The notes beneath the pieces were generated by a model. The model was not told the DNA's origin, made no database searches, and saw only the letters and a program-made list of their open reading frames with translations. A stretch of 64,000 nt of DNA from Mansonella perstans (Eukaryota > Nematoda > Chromadorea > Rhabditida > Onchocercidae). Positions within the stretch are counted from its first letter, which is position 1. Each line of letters begins with the position of its first letter. The stretch is from NCBI GenBank assembly GCA_037074765.1, contig JBAMDO010000069.1:78501-142500 (forward strand). Direction: 5' to 3'. The position numbers and the translations under genes were made by a program. Shown here one piece after another: positions 12,950 through 25,737 of the stretch.

Positions 12950-14942
12950 CTATTTCATCAAGTCAACTTGAATCTTCTTATCTAACCCGTATAAGAAAAA
13001 TGTTGCAGTGAATATTAGTGAATGAAAAACAGTGAAAAATAGCCATCCACCGCCTTCCACATACAACACTGCATCGTCCACTAGCATACCGTACGCACTC
13101 GCTTCATAGTAAAATGTTGGGAACCATCGTTGAAAATACAGTACCACCGACTGCAAAATATGACACAGTATCACTGACTGTAAATTGTCAAATTTCAGTC
13201 ATTCTGTTAATTAGAAACCAGAGGTAAATTTGCTTCTAATTATTTATTCATAACTTTGTCCATTTGTTCTTTGACATTGATAAAGAAAGAGAGAAACTTC
13301 CATGTGGTAACAGAGACAAATAGCTGAACAAAATTTTTAATAATTTTCTTTTTCTCGCTTTCTTCTTTTTTCCTTTCTCTGTTTCTGTTTCGACAAATAA
13401 AGAAAAATAATTGCTTGGTCACAAAAATTTTGTCAAATGTTTAAGGTTTCACTTTTTTCGCGATAAAATTTAGTGTAAATATTAATTGTGCTGAAAAAAT
13501 TGTGTCACAAAATAAATTAGTAAGTCGCATAATTAGCAGATTGTATAATTTTACCTGTGGTGGTGCTAATTAAAATTGTGTCTTAAAATAAATTAGCAGA
13601 TTATTGACTGCATAATTTTGCCTCTGGTGGTGCTAAATTCGTTGACACTTAGACTATTGTTTAATTTATAATAGCATCGTTGATTTCAACTGTAAAAAGA
13701 AATATGAATTGAGGGGAAAGTTATTACCTGGAAGAAAGCAATCACAAAACACATCAGACATGATGTAGTAACGGTGGAATTTTTCAGCTTTCCAAATTTG
13801 ATTGGGTGATGAATGGCCGCATAACGTGTCCAAGCGATCAATAACCTATGAAAACACATAGCAAACCAAATCGTATCAAGATACACCTGAAATTTTCTAT
13901 TTATGTCAAAAGTTTATAACAATCATTAACTTTAAATTTCAAACTAAAGATGCGAAATATTGATTGATTTGTTTATTAAATAAAATAATGAATAGAATTT
14001 GAAATGATACTTGAAAAAGCCGCCTTCCATATACTGGAACGTGTATTTTAAATGTGATCAGAATGCCGGGAAAAAGCGCATAAGTAATTAACAAAAACAT
14101 ATTATTAATCATCGAACTAACCAAATAACGGAAACCGATAAGAATCTATAAATTCAAATATTTCAATTATGTTTTAGCAAGGTCAAAAATGATTGAGCAA
14201 ATAAATTGGATCATTGCAGCAAACATCTATTACAAATCAATCGTTCCATTTAATTTTCCCGCATTATTTTAAAAACGCTTACTTACCTTTTAATATTTTA
14301 ATCACAGACACAAAAGAAAACATGAAAATGAGTTTGAAAAACTGATGACATTTCTCAATTTAGTGTTGCGAAAAAGATGACATACGACTTCTTAATGGTA
14401 TCCGTACCCACTTTAACCCTTCTGTTGGTATTTTAACCTTTGCGAATATTTCATACATTGCACCATCAGACTTTTGTAATGGTCAAAGCATTCAATGTTT
14501 TATACACCGCGCAGGTACGAATATCGACTTTGGTAATGTCGAATTGCTCAATTTAAGTAACTTAGTGTTTCAAAAAAGATGACATTTTGTACTAATAGGA
14601 TTCGTTCCTACTTTAATCCTTCTTTCCTACTTTAACCCTTCTGTTTTTACTTTAACCTTTCTCTTCCTACTTTAACCTTTGCAATATTTCACACATTCTT
14701 CCATCACGACTTTTGTGTAATGGTGAAAGTATTCAATTTAAATAACTTACATGAGATTGACGATATAAAGCAAAACAGATAATAGAATACAGGGGTAAGA
14801 AAATGATAGCTAACAAAAGCAGCGTTCCACCAGCAATTATGTCATCCGAATTCAGTGGTTCATTGTACCAGTTGTCGAATGTCGTCAGATTTGATGGCTC
14901 GACTTTTTTGTACCAATTACCGAATGTCAAATTTGATGACAT
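12950..14942 (-). CDS. Serpentine (7TM-type) receptor, copy A, truncated after TM5
   Basis: A nematode chemoreceptor-like GPCR gene. Minus-strand exons fitted by phase are 14942-14751, 14145-14011, 13886-13728 and 13150-12950, giving 228 residues. Exon 1 gives an extracellular N-terminus with Asn-Leu-Thr glycosylation sites and TM1 (LLLLAIIFLPLYSIICFALY). Exon 2 carries TM2 and exon 3 TM3-TM4 with the rhodopsin-like motif AWTRYAAIHHP at the end of TM3. Exon 4 has a loop and TM5 (WLFFTVFHSLIFTATFFLYG), then a short charged tail and stop. An AATAAA signal follows the stop within about 15 bases. TM6 and TM7 are absent and no continuation exon was found downstream, so this is either a five-segment derivative or a degenerate receptor. 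The exact serpentine family (srx-like is a guess) cannot be fixed by eye. Confidence 0.7.
14400..14690 (-). repeat. Short tandem units in receptor intron 1 (copy A)
   Basis: Several units of the type CTACTTTAACCCTTCTG lie in the first intron of the receptor gene. The same units occur in copies B (about 19156-19446) and C (about 27387-27677). Confidence 0.75.
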
Positions 14943-15583
14943 GATTTATCAGATCCTTTTTTACATTAAAATCCAAAAATAAGTAAACGATGGCGACAAA
15001 AATGTCGACAGAAACCTTTGCGTTGATGTTTGACGTTTGCAAAGACTAAATTTTGCAATAACGCTTTACAAGTGACAAATTATGTTCATTATGGAATTTT
15101 TAAGAAATATTAGCATTTCTGTAGCTGCCAAGGCTAGCTGGCTTATCTATTAATGTTTACCAACTGACCTATTCTCCTATTAAACGATAATAGTTTTTTT
15201 TTTCTCAGGAATTTTTTGAACTTATTAAAAGAAATGACCAGATTTCTGCCAACCATTTGAGTAATCAAGTGATGGAGTACATAATGATAGCTATATGTAA
15301 TATGCAAGACTAAAGATAGAATATTCTTTTATTTTTGGCTTCCTATTTAACAATAATAATTTTTTTTGCAGGAATTTATGCATTTATTGTAAGAAATGGT
15401 CAATGATAATTCTCTTGCAAATATCATACGGTGATCAAAGTTCTGCCAAATATTTGAGTAATCAAGCAAATTTGGATTGATGCTAACCATGAGAATTACT
15501 GTCTAATGCAAGGGATGAGCATTGTCCATGAGAATTACTGTCTAAGAGACAAATGAAATGCTTGGCTCAAATTGCAAATGACA

Positions 15584-17536
15584 TGTTTTTAAATGCTTTT
15601 GTAGTCTGACCGTAATTTCTTGCATACTTCTAATGATTATTTAAATCATTCTTGCGTTATTAAAAAGTTAAAAAAAGAAAAAAAATGTTCAGCGTACTTT
15701 AACATGCTTTACATGTTCATGTGAATGCACTAAATATCTTCTCGAACCTTATCTCAATCATGTTGGTTTTTTTCTTTAGAATCAATTTTATCAACCAGGA
15801 ATTTGAAATTGAAATGTAATATTTAAACTTTAACTTAAAACGCATCAGGAAGTCAAAAAGTCGAAGATCCTCATGTTCATTGCTGCTTGCTTTTAGCTAC
15901 TACATCAAAAGCCTTTAAAAGCCTTTTTTAAATTTCATTCTTGATACAAGTTTTGAAATTCGACCCTTAGACCATCGAATTCGTGCTTTAATAAGTAAAT
16001 AGATGATACTTGTCCAATGAAGTTGATGGACCTATCCCCTCAAAATTTCGTCTTTAATTATACATTTAACTTTGTCACTCTTAGTCCTGTCCTGAATAAA
16101 TTTACCTGGTTTCGGCTCGCATTTTGTGATTCGATGTAAATATACCAAGATTTCTTGATGACGCATTAGTTGCACTTGTACTCGAAGTCTTTTGAGCTTG
16201 GCGACTGTATTTGATTAAAAGAAATATCGCACAACTAAAAATTAAATTTAAGAATCAAGTGAGAAATTTTTTTCTTAATAGCAAATCCTACTGGTAAATA
16301 CTAAAGGCACAAATATGGTTCTGATCTATTCAGTTGTCTATGGATCAAGTTTTCTGAGTTCCTATTATTCGGAATAAAAAAAAAAAAAAATGAATTCGTG
16401 ATAAACATTGATAAATGGTAAAATTAGAATAAAATGCTTTTAAACAGGCAATAGCATAATTTCAGTCACTGCATAAAAATGATTTGTAACATAATTGCAC
16501 TTTGTTGAAATTAAATTGTTTTCTCTATGGAGACCTTTTATTGAAATTAAATTATCTTCTCTATAGTATGCGCATATATACCGAACCCTCTCCAACCCTA
16601 CCCGAGAGTTCGTATCCTAAGTAACTTTTTAAAAGTCTTAAGTTTTGAAAAAGTCTTACTAGAAAAAGTTTGCAGATATATTTTCAAAATAGATTAGAAG
16701 ACTCTCTCATTATCTTTTCTTTAAAGCATGCAAAAAATGTTAGAGAGCAATCCTTTGGTAAATCTCTAAGATTCCTCACAAGGCAAAACAAGGACCAATT
16801 TGATGAAAACAATTAAGAGATTCAAGAATTTTCTTGACAAATAAGAGAATTGTTATGTTTCGTTGACATTTCTTTCAGCCATCTTTTCATACAAATAAAA
16901 AGTAATTCGTTGTTCTCGAAGACATTCGGCACACACATTCGGCTCAGAAATTGAGCTTGGATAATTAAGCAGCTGGAAAGGGCCGAACATTCAGTTATCC
17001 CAGATGTTGGACAAACCAGTTATTCCAGATTTAGGACAAACCATGCAACTGATCTTTTTCAACCAAACATATGGCGTAAGTTCCAAAAGAAACATTCAGA
17101 AACATTCAGAAGAAGATCAGTCAATCTATCAAAAATAATTCAACAACATACAGATACTGCTAGCGCAGATGACCATCTATTTCTCATAAATAAAATCGCC
17201 ACCCTAAATTGTATTCCTTCAACGATTATGAGCCTGCTCCTGCCATCAGCGGTCCATCTGACTTCCAAACGGGAGAAATGAAGGCACATTATCCATGCAG
17301 ATGTTGCAGTCTCTTTTGAGAATGACGTAAAATCCGAAATTTCTAACAGAAAAAACAAGGCAAAAAGAAGCATGTCACTCAGTGTCCCCAAAGAAGGCTT
17401 GGCACTTTGCCTTCTGTAACCGCCTTTGTCCGTCAAATCTTCGTCAGCAAAGCCAATCTATTATGATAATTATCCTAATAAGAAAAGGTAGTCGTATAGT
17501 ATATGATGAGCAAACAATCACTAAGCGTTGTTAATT
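15584..17536. repeat. Block Y, copy 2 (with the tail of block X at its left edge)
   Basis: Nearly identical to 23800-25737. The first about 155 bases match the right end of block X, and the rest matches block Y. A minus-strand 98-residue frame (17140-17436) is kept in both copies but has no recognised family. Confidence 0.85.
17140..17436 (-). CDS. Uncertain 98-residue frame in block Y, copy 2
   Basis: A minus-strand frame with a moderately hydrophobic centre (MLLFALFFLLEIS). The equivalent frame in the third Y copy (25350-25646) differs at two residues, while the first Y copy is frame-shifted. The opposite strand also reads through part of this region, so it could be the decayed remains of a mobile element. 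No family was recognised and I do not assign a function. Confidence 0.15.
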   Translation of the reverse strand: MTDKGGYRRQSAKPSLGTLSDMLLFALFFLLEISDFTSFSKETATSAWIMCLHFSRLEVRWTADGRSRLIIVEGIQFRVAILFMRNRWSSALAVSVCC

Positions 17537-20330
17537 ATTGATGCCAACTTATGTGTCGTGTATTTCAGACTAGTTTACCACACAAATACTTTATAACATA
17601 CAGTATATACTGTATATTTTAACTTAATTTATCAAACAAATATTATATATACTGTATAAACTTTATATAAAAGAATAGTAAGGTCCATGATTTCACTTTA
17701 TTTTTCTATTTCATCAATTCAACTTGAATCTTCTTATCTAACCCGTATAAGAAAAATGTTGCAGTGAATATTAGTGAATGAAAAGTAATGAAAAATAGCC
17801 ATCCACCGCCTTCCACATACAACACTGCATCGTCCACCAGTATACCGTACGCACTCGCTTCATAGTAAAATGTTGGGAACCATCGTTGAAAATACAGTAC
17901 CACCGACTGCAAAATATGACACAGTATCACTGACTGTAAATTGTCAAATTTCAGTCATTCTGTTAATTAGAAACCAGAGGTAAATTTGCTTCTAATTATT
18001 TATTCATAACTTTGTCCATTTGTTCTTTGACATTGATAAAGAAAGAGAGAAACTTCCATGTGGTAACAGAGACAAATAGCTGAACAAAATTTTTAATAAT
18101 TTTCTTTTTCTCGCTTTCTTCTTTTTTCCTTTCTCTGTTTCTGTTTCGACAAATAAAGAAAAATAATTGCTTGGTCACAAAAATTTTGTCAAATGTTTAA
18201 GGTTTCACTTTTTTCGCGATAAAATTTAGTGTAAATATTAATTGTGCTGAAAAAATTGTGTCACAAAATAAATTAGTAAGTCGCATAATTAGCAGATTGT
18301 ATAATTTTACCTGTGGTGGTGCTAATTAAAATTGTGTCTTAAAATAAATTAGCAGATTATTGACTGCATAATTTTGCCTCTGGTGGTGCTAAATTCGTTG
18401 ACACTTAGACTATTGTTTAATTTATAATAGCATCGTTGATTTCAACTGTAAAAAGAAATATGAATTGAGGGGAAAGTTATTACCTGGAAGAAAGCAATCA
18501 CAAAACACATCAGACATGATGTAGTAACGGTGGAATTTTTCAGCTTTCCAAATTTGATTGGGTGATGAATGGCCGCATAACGTGTCCAAGCGATCAATAA
18601 CCTATGAAAACACATAGCAAACCAAATCGTATCAAGATACACCTGAAATTTTCTATTTATGTCAAAAGTTTATAACAATCATTAACTTTAAATTTCAAAC
18701 TAAAGATGCGAAATATTGATTGATTTGTTTATTAAATAAAATAATGAATAGAATTTGAAATGATACTTGAAAAAGCCGCCTTCCATATACTGGAACGTGT
18801 ATTTTAAATGTGATCAGAATGCCGGGAAAAAGCGCATAAGTAATTAACAAAAACATATTATTAATCATCGAACTAACCAAATAACGGAAACCGATAAGAA
18901 TCTATAAATTCAAATATTTCAATTATGTTTTAGCAAGGTCAAAAATGATTGAGCAAATAAATTGGATCATTGCAGCAAACATCTATTACAAATCAATCGT
19001 TCCATTTAATTTTCCCGCATTATTTTAAAAACGCTTACTTACCTTTTAATATTTTAATCACAGACACAAAAGAAAACATGAAAATGAGTTTGAAAAACTG
19101 ATGACATTTCTCAATTTAGTGTTGCGAAAAAGATGACATACGACTTCTTAATGGTATCCGTACCCACTTTAACCCTTCTGTTGGTATTTTAACCTTTGCG
19201 AATATTTCATACATTGCACCATCAGACTTTTGTAATGGTCAAAGCATTCAATGTTTTATACACCGCGCAGGTACGAATATCGACTTTGGTAATGTCGAAT
19301 TGCTCAATTTAAGTAACTTAGTGTTTCAAAAAAGATGACATTTTGTACTAATAGGATTCGTTCCTACTTTAATCCTTCTTTCCTACTTTAACCCTTCTGT
19401 TTTTACTTTAACCTTTCTCTTCCTACTTTAACCTTTGCAATATTTCACACATTCTTCCATCACGACTTTTGTGTAATGGTGAAAGTATTCAATTTAAATA
19501 ACTTACATGAGATTGACGATATAAAGCAAAACAGATAATAGAATACAGGGGTAAGAAAATGATAGCTAACAAAAGCAGCGTTCCACCAGCAATTATGTCA
19601 TCCGAATTCAGTGGTTCATTGTACCAGTTGTCGAATGTCGTCAGATTTGATGGCTCGACTTTTTTGTACCAATTACCGAATGTCAAATTTGATGACATGA
19701 TTTTATCAGATCCTTTTTTACATTAAAATCCAAAAATAAGTAAACGATGGCGACAAAAATGTCGACAGAAACCTTTGCGTTGATGTTTGACGTTTGCAAA
19801 GACTAAATTTTGCAATAACGCTTTACAAGTGACAAATTATGTTCATTATGGAATTTTTAAGAAATATTAGCATTTCTGTAGCTGCCAAGGCTAGCTGGCT
19901 TATCTATTAATGTTTACCAACTGACCTATTCTCCTATTAAACGATAATAGTTTTTTTTTTCTCAGGAATTTTTTGAACTTATTAAAAGAAATGACCAGAT
20001 TTCTGCCAACCATTTGAGTAATCAAGTGATGGAGTACATAATGATAGCTATATGTAATATGCAAGACTAAAGATAGAATATTCTTTTATTTTTGGCTTCC
20101 TATTTAACAATAATAATTTTTTTTGCAGGAATTTATGCATTTATTGTAAGAAATGGTCAATGATAATTCTCTTGCAAATATCATACGGTGATCAAAGTTC
20201 TGCCAAATATTTGAGTAATCAAGCAAATTTGGATTGATGCTAACCATGAGAATTACTGTCTAATGCAAGGGATGAGCATTGTCCATGAGAATTACTGTCT
20301 AAGAGACAAATGAAATGCTTGGCTCAAAAT
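17537..20330. repeat. Block G, copy B (receptor-bearing duplicate)
   Basis: Same content as copy A at an offset of 4756 bases. Beyond 20330 it continues into a short unit (Z, to about 20605) that is also present after copy C but missing after copy A. Confidence 0.9.
17706..19698 (-). CDS. Serpentine (7TM-type) receptor, copy B, truncated after TM5
   Basis: The exons are 19698-19507, 18901-18767, 18642-18484 and 17906-17706, giving 228 residues. Exons 1-3 and their introns are essentially the same as copy A. The last exon differs: the codons after WLFF read Ile-Thr rather than Thr-Val, Met becomes Ile before the LVDD motif, and the tail ends QVELMK instead of QVDLMK. Like copy A it stops after TM5, and an AATAAA follows the stop. 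It is kept open in all four exons, which argues against simple decay. Confidence 0.7.
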
Positions 20331-20605
20331 GCAAGGTATGAATGTTGTTTAATTCAAGTATCTCTCAGACATGTGATGTATTTAAAATAAAAAACTTCTC
20401 TCCATTAAAAATAATAGATGATTTAATGAAATATAATGTTTTCCTCATTCTCTCCAAAATTTTTTCATATGTTTAATGTTCTTTAATGTCACCTTATCTT
20501 CCCGTATCAATTGAGCTTTATTATTAAGCTCAATATCACAGATAGTTTCTAATCAATTATTATTTAAACATGCAAAAGCTCAATGTTAATATTTAAAAAC
20601 ATTAA
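20331..20605. repeat. Unit Z, copy 1
   Basis: About 275 bases repeated nearly unchanged at 28577-28850. The second copy sits directly upstream of the small gene starting near 28979, so copy 1 may be a displaced piece of that gene's upstream region. This is inference from position. Confidence 0.8.
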
Positions 20606-21193
20606 TTAAATCGTTCCCTGTCTAATGTTTTCCACAACAGTTGTCAAAGCTATGCAATAAAATTTTTAACAATCAGCACTTTGAAATAATTAATTATGTC
20701 AAGTTTATATGCGACATTATGTAAAGTACAAAGTTATAAATATTTTAAAAGAACTAAAGAAAGGAATGAAGAGTTGTAACAGCACAGAGACAAGGGAAAG
20801 ACATTCTTATAGAGGAAGAAAAACGTAATTAATTTGAATTTATGCTAATCACCATGAATTACTGTCTCTCTTCATCCAAAGCGTTATCTTAAGATTCTGT
20901 TAATAAGCCTTGCAAGCCTTTCAGTAATAATGAAGGTAATGCATGCTGCAAAGCTCAATTCAATCATCATTCTGACAAATGATGTAATTAAATAATTTCT
21001 CTCCCTTAAAATCTCCATAGGTAGCATTTTTTCCCCCCTTAAATCTTTAAACTTCTCTCCCTTAAAATTTCCATGTAATAATCTCTCCATTTTCGCTTAA
21101 AATCCCTATAGGTAATTAATCTCCCCACTTTTCTTCTAGTGTGTTTAATGTCTGACGTAGATTCGGCTTAAGTAGTCAAAGCGGGATTAGTTC
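20606..21193. other. Unique spacer between block G copy B and block X copy 2
   Basis: AT-rich, with a local repeat of TCTCTCCCTTAAAAT-type words at about 20995-21115 (CTTAAAATCTCCATAGGTA and close variants). No gene was seen. Confidence 0.6.
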
Positions 21194-23225
21194 CAATGGA
21201 ATTTATTGGAATTTCAGTTTGGCAATCAATTGTTAGCATGTATCATTTAGCCAGCAATTGTGGCAAACAGATCATGTTCAACTCAAAATTGTATAATTCC
21301 TAAGCATTCGTGGAAGGAAGCAATTATGCTGATTTATATCCGCTGATCATTCAAACTTATGAACATTGAGAAGTGAAGAAGTGATTAATTAAGAAATAAA
21401 GATGATGATTGGTGATAAGGGACAAATAACGATTCGCACAAATACAATACGAAATGTCAACTGTTTTTGTTATTATTTCTGCATTAAAGGACTGGAACCA
21501 TATGCTGTTCAGCTGGCTACTATTAAGAAAAAAATGCTGCTCCTAAATATTGGACAGTGATCAGTAAATTGTATGCCACAACAATAAAATTATAAATATA
21601 CAACATTTTTAATACATACATGCACATATAATCATATAAATAACATACATTAAAGATTAAAAGTTATACGTGCAACGCAAATAACCAATTTATAATTTTC
21701 ATCTTTTGACAATTTTTATTTTAAATTATTGAAATCTCAAATGAACAAAATTGTTTTGTTGATCTGTATATTAGAGAGAATGTTTGAATGAATTATTCAA
21801 AAGAAAGAAAAAATATAATTTACTTTGTGATAAATTAAATACAAAGACCCAATGAAATGATTTTTTGTTCTGAATTTAACCACCATTCCGCAATTGTAAA
21901 GCTCGACGCTTTTGAAAAATATTCAATTTTATCACCTCATCCGCAACACTTTCATCTTTTGCATCTATCTGAAAGGTTCTTTTATAAAAATTTCTCTGGA
22001 TAAATGTGACAAAAATATCAGATAAAAACACTCTATATTCATCTTGCAACATATATGGGTCATTTATTAATGGTCATCATTATGGTCATTGTTCCCAATA
22101 TTATTATTAATATTTATTACTATTACTGATGCTGTTATTAATATTCATTATTATTATCGATGCTATTATTAACAATGTCATTGTTATCATTAGGATTATC
22201 ACTATTATTAATGCCACCGACCATCTAATATTATTATTATCGATATCATTATTAATATTTATTACTATTATCGATACTGCAATTAATATTTATTATTATT
22301 ATTGATGCTATTATTAATATTGTCATTATTATCATTAGAGTTATCATTGATCGATAATATATAAATGGAATATTGGCTGAATTTTTGAGCACGCTATATA
22401 GGCTTTATTAAGTATATCCATGTTTTGCAGAACTGCAAAACCTGTGCATGCTATGAAACAGCCAACAAATAGCCAAATTAGTAATTCATCAAAAAGATAA
22501 AGGAGTATCACGCGACATATTATATTTGCCAGTTAATTAAATTAAAAGTGAGAAAAGCATAAGCAATTTATTACCTTTTCCATTTGTTATCATATATCTA
22601 TCTTAAAACAATAAGTCAAAAAATCAAACGCAAATTGGAATTTTTTAACTATTCATTTTATAAAAATCAGTTTCATTTTAACAATTAATTGGATAAAAAA
22701 ATTAAAGTATCAAACAAATGAAGCATATATGGCTGGGAACAGCTTTTAATGGTATTCTTGAACGATCAAAATGATTTACATTAGAATCAATCAATCATAT
22801 TTTACTAAGCTAATCAACTAATTACTCGGCTAATCACTTCCTGTTATTCTCATTGACTCAGATAATTACTTCCTGTTATTCTCATTGGGCATGTATTGCT
22901 ATTAATTTTTGCATAATTTTTTTTTAACAGGCTTAAATATTTTATTTTTATTAATATAATAGCAGTACTCAACTGCATTTTCATTTATTTAATCGCGACA
23001 ACGTTTATTTATTTATTGCAGCAATCGCGATAACGTTTGTTTTTTTATCGCAGCAACGGAATAAATCACGTACACCTTTTCTGAAAATAATGGATTGATT
23101 AAGTGGATAAAGCAAAAAGAAAACGCACTGCACAATCCTATCATCACAGTAGGCCTGGTTTTTTAAACTTAAATATGCTCACTATTTATAATTTCCATTT
23201 TATTGCAACTGTCAAAAAAATAAAA

Positions 23226-23265
23226 TAAATTGGCACAATACCGGAACCGGTATTGTGCCAATTTA
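23226..23265. repeat. Perfect palindrome, second copy
   Basis: Unchanged copy of the 10266-10305 palindrome: 19-base arms (23226-23244 and 23247-23265) around a 2-base AA spacer. Confidence 0.95.
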
Positions 23266-23395
23266 AGTACTGGGACCGTACCTGAGTATCTACGCATATG
23301 TAACATCCTAATCATGAACCTTACCTGAGCACACCCAGGCATATGTTACAATCTAATCGTGAAACTAATTTTAGATCGCTAATTTTCTTTTTTAT

Positions 23396-23638
23396 TTGAT
23401 GAACCATGGAATAAATGATGAGCTTCGTAAAATATGGCATGATTATATTCAGTCAATATTAATGACAAAAGTACAAGAAATAATAACTAATGAAAAGTTT
23501 GAAGAAGAAAAACACCTGAGTGCACTGCTGAAAATCAGTAATGTAAGTGAATCCGTAGAACAGATCAAAATAAACAATATTAAAATAAGCCACATCGCCC
23601 AACGACCTTCACCAATTCCAATTGTTACCGCAATTTGA
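23396..23638 (+). CDS. Uncertain 80-residue open frame in block X, copy 2
   Basis: Counterpart of 10435-10677, with Gln in place of Ala at one position. The frame is intact. Evidence for coding is weak, since both copies are young. Confidence 0.25.
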   Translation: MMNHGINDELRKIWHDYIQSILMTKVQEIITNEKFEEEKHLSALLKISNVSESVEQIKINNIKISHIAQRPSPIPIVTAI

Positions 23639-23938
23639 CTAACAAGAAATCCTATGGCGTTACAAATGCATGGCAAAATTAACCTGAATTTGATGATTTA
23701 TAAAACGATTGATTATATTTCGATTAACGGTTGTTAAAATAGCTAAGAGTATGCGATTTTTTTCGTCATTATTGCTCTCTTTTTTTCAAAACATGTTTTT
23801 AAATGCTTTTGTAGTCTGACCGTAATTTCTTGCATACTTCTAATGATTATTTAAATCATTCTTGCGTTATTAAAAAGTTAAAAAAAGAAAAAAAATGTTC
23901 AGCGTACTTTAACATGCTTTACATGTTCATGTGAATGC

Positions 23939-25737
23939 ACTAAATATCTTCTCGAACCTTATCTCAATCATGTTGGTTTTTTTCTTTAGAATCAATTTTA
24001 TCAACCAGGAATTTGAAATTGAAATGTAATATTTAAACTTTAACTTAAAACGCATCAGGAAGTCAAAAAGTCGAAGATCCTCATGTTCATTGCTGCTTGC
24101 TTTTAGCTACTACATCAAAAGCCTTTAAAAGCCTTTTTTAAATTTCATTCTTGATACAAGTTTTGAAATTCGACCCTTAGACCATCGAATTCGTGCTTTA
24201 ATAAGTAAATAGATGATACTTGTCCAATGAAGTTGATGGACCTATCCCCTCAAAATTTCGTCTTTAATTATACATTTAACTTTGTCACTCTTAGTCCTGT
24301 CCTGAATAAATTTACCTGGTTTCGGCTCGCATTTTGTGATTCGATGTAAATATACCAAGATTTCTTGATGACGCATTAGTTGCACTTGTACTCGAAGTCT
24401 TTTGAGCTTGGCGACTGTATTTGATTAAAAGAAATATCGCACAACTAAAAATTAAATTTAAGAATCAAGTGAGAAATTTTTTTCTTAATAGCAAATCCTA
24501 CTGGTAAATACTAAAGGCACAAATATGGTTCTGATCTATTCAGTTGTCTATGGATCAAGTTTTCTGAGTTCCTATTATTCGGAATAAAAAAAAAAAAAAA
24601 TGAATTCGTGATAAACATTGATAAATGGTAAAATTAGAATAAAATGCTTTTAAACAGGCAATAGCATAATTTCAGTCACTGCATAAAAATGATTTGTAAC
24701 ATAATTGCACTTTGTTGAAATTAAATTGTTTTCTCTATGGAGACCTTTTATTGAAATTAAATTATCTTCTCTATAGTATGCGCATATATACCGAACCCTC
24801 TCCAACCCTACCCGAGAGTTCGTATCCTAAGTAACTTTTTAAAAGTCTTAAGTTTTGAAAAAGTCTTACTAGAAAAAGTTTGCAGATATATTTTCAAAAT
24901 AGATTAGAAGACTCTCTCATTATCTTTTCTTTAAAGCATGCAAAAAATGTTAGAGAGCAATCCTTTGGTAAATCTCTAAGATTCCTCACAAGGCAAAACA
25001 AGGACCAATTTGATGAAAACAATTAAGAGATTCAAGAATTTTCTTGACAAATAAGAGAATTGTTATGTTTCGTTGACATTTCTTTCAGCCATCTTTTCAT
25101 ACAAATAAAAAGTAATTCGTTGTTCTCGAAGACATTCGGCACACACATTCGGCTCAGAAATTGAGCTTGGATAATTAAGCAGCTGGAAAGGGCCGAACAT
25201 TCAGTTATCCCAGATGTTGGACAAACCAGTTATTCCAGATTTAGGACAAACCATGCAACTGATCTTTTTCAACCAAACATATGGCGTAAGTTCCAAAAGA
25301 AACATTCAGAAACATTTAGAAGAAGATCAGTCAATCTATCAAAAATAATTCAACAACATACAGATATTGCTAGCGCAGATGACCATCTATTTCTCATAAA
25401 TAAAATCGCCATCCTAAATTGTATTCCTTCAACGATTATGAGCCTGCTCCTGCCATCAGCGGTCCATCTGACTTCCAAACGGGAGAAATGAAGGCACATT
25501 ATCCATGCAGATGTTGCAGTCTCTTTTGAGAATGACGTAAAATCCGAAATTTCTAACAGAAAAAACAAGGCAAAAAGAAGCATGTCACTCAGTGTCCCCA
25601 AAGAAGGCTTGGCACTTTGCCTTCTGTAACCGCCTTTGTCCGTCAAATCTTCGTCAGCAAAGCCAATCTATTATGATAATTATCCTAATAAGAAAAGGTA
25701 GTCGTGTAGTATATGATGAGCAAACAATCACTAAGCG
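23939..25737. repeat. Block Y, copy 3
   Basis: Nearly identical to copy 2 (15740-17536), including the minus-strand 98-residue frame at 25350-25646. Divergence rises towards the right end, next to the receptor's 3' flank. Confidence 0.85.

Larger units (their letters stand above)
12781..15583. repeat. Block G, copy A (receptor-bearing duplicate)
   Basis: Nearly identical to 17537-20330 (offset 4756) and to 25738-28576. At its right edge the sequence switches abruptly near 15583 from G sequence to the start of the next Y block (ACATGTTTTTAAATGC). This marks the junction of a tandem duplication. Confidence 0.9.
21194..23938. repeat. Duplicated block X, copy 2
   Basis: Second copy of 8236-10976 with only scattered substitutions and single-base length changes in homopolymers. 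It retains the ATT array, the palindrome and the 80-codon frame. Low divergence suggests a recent duplication or gene conversion. Confidence 0.9.
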
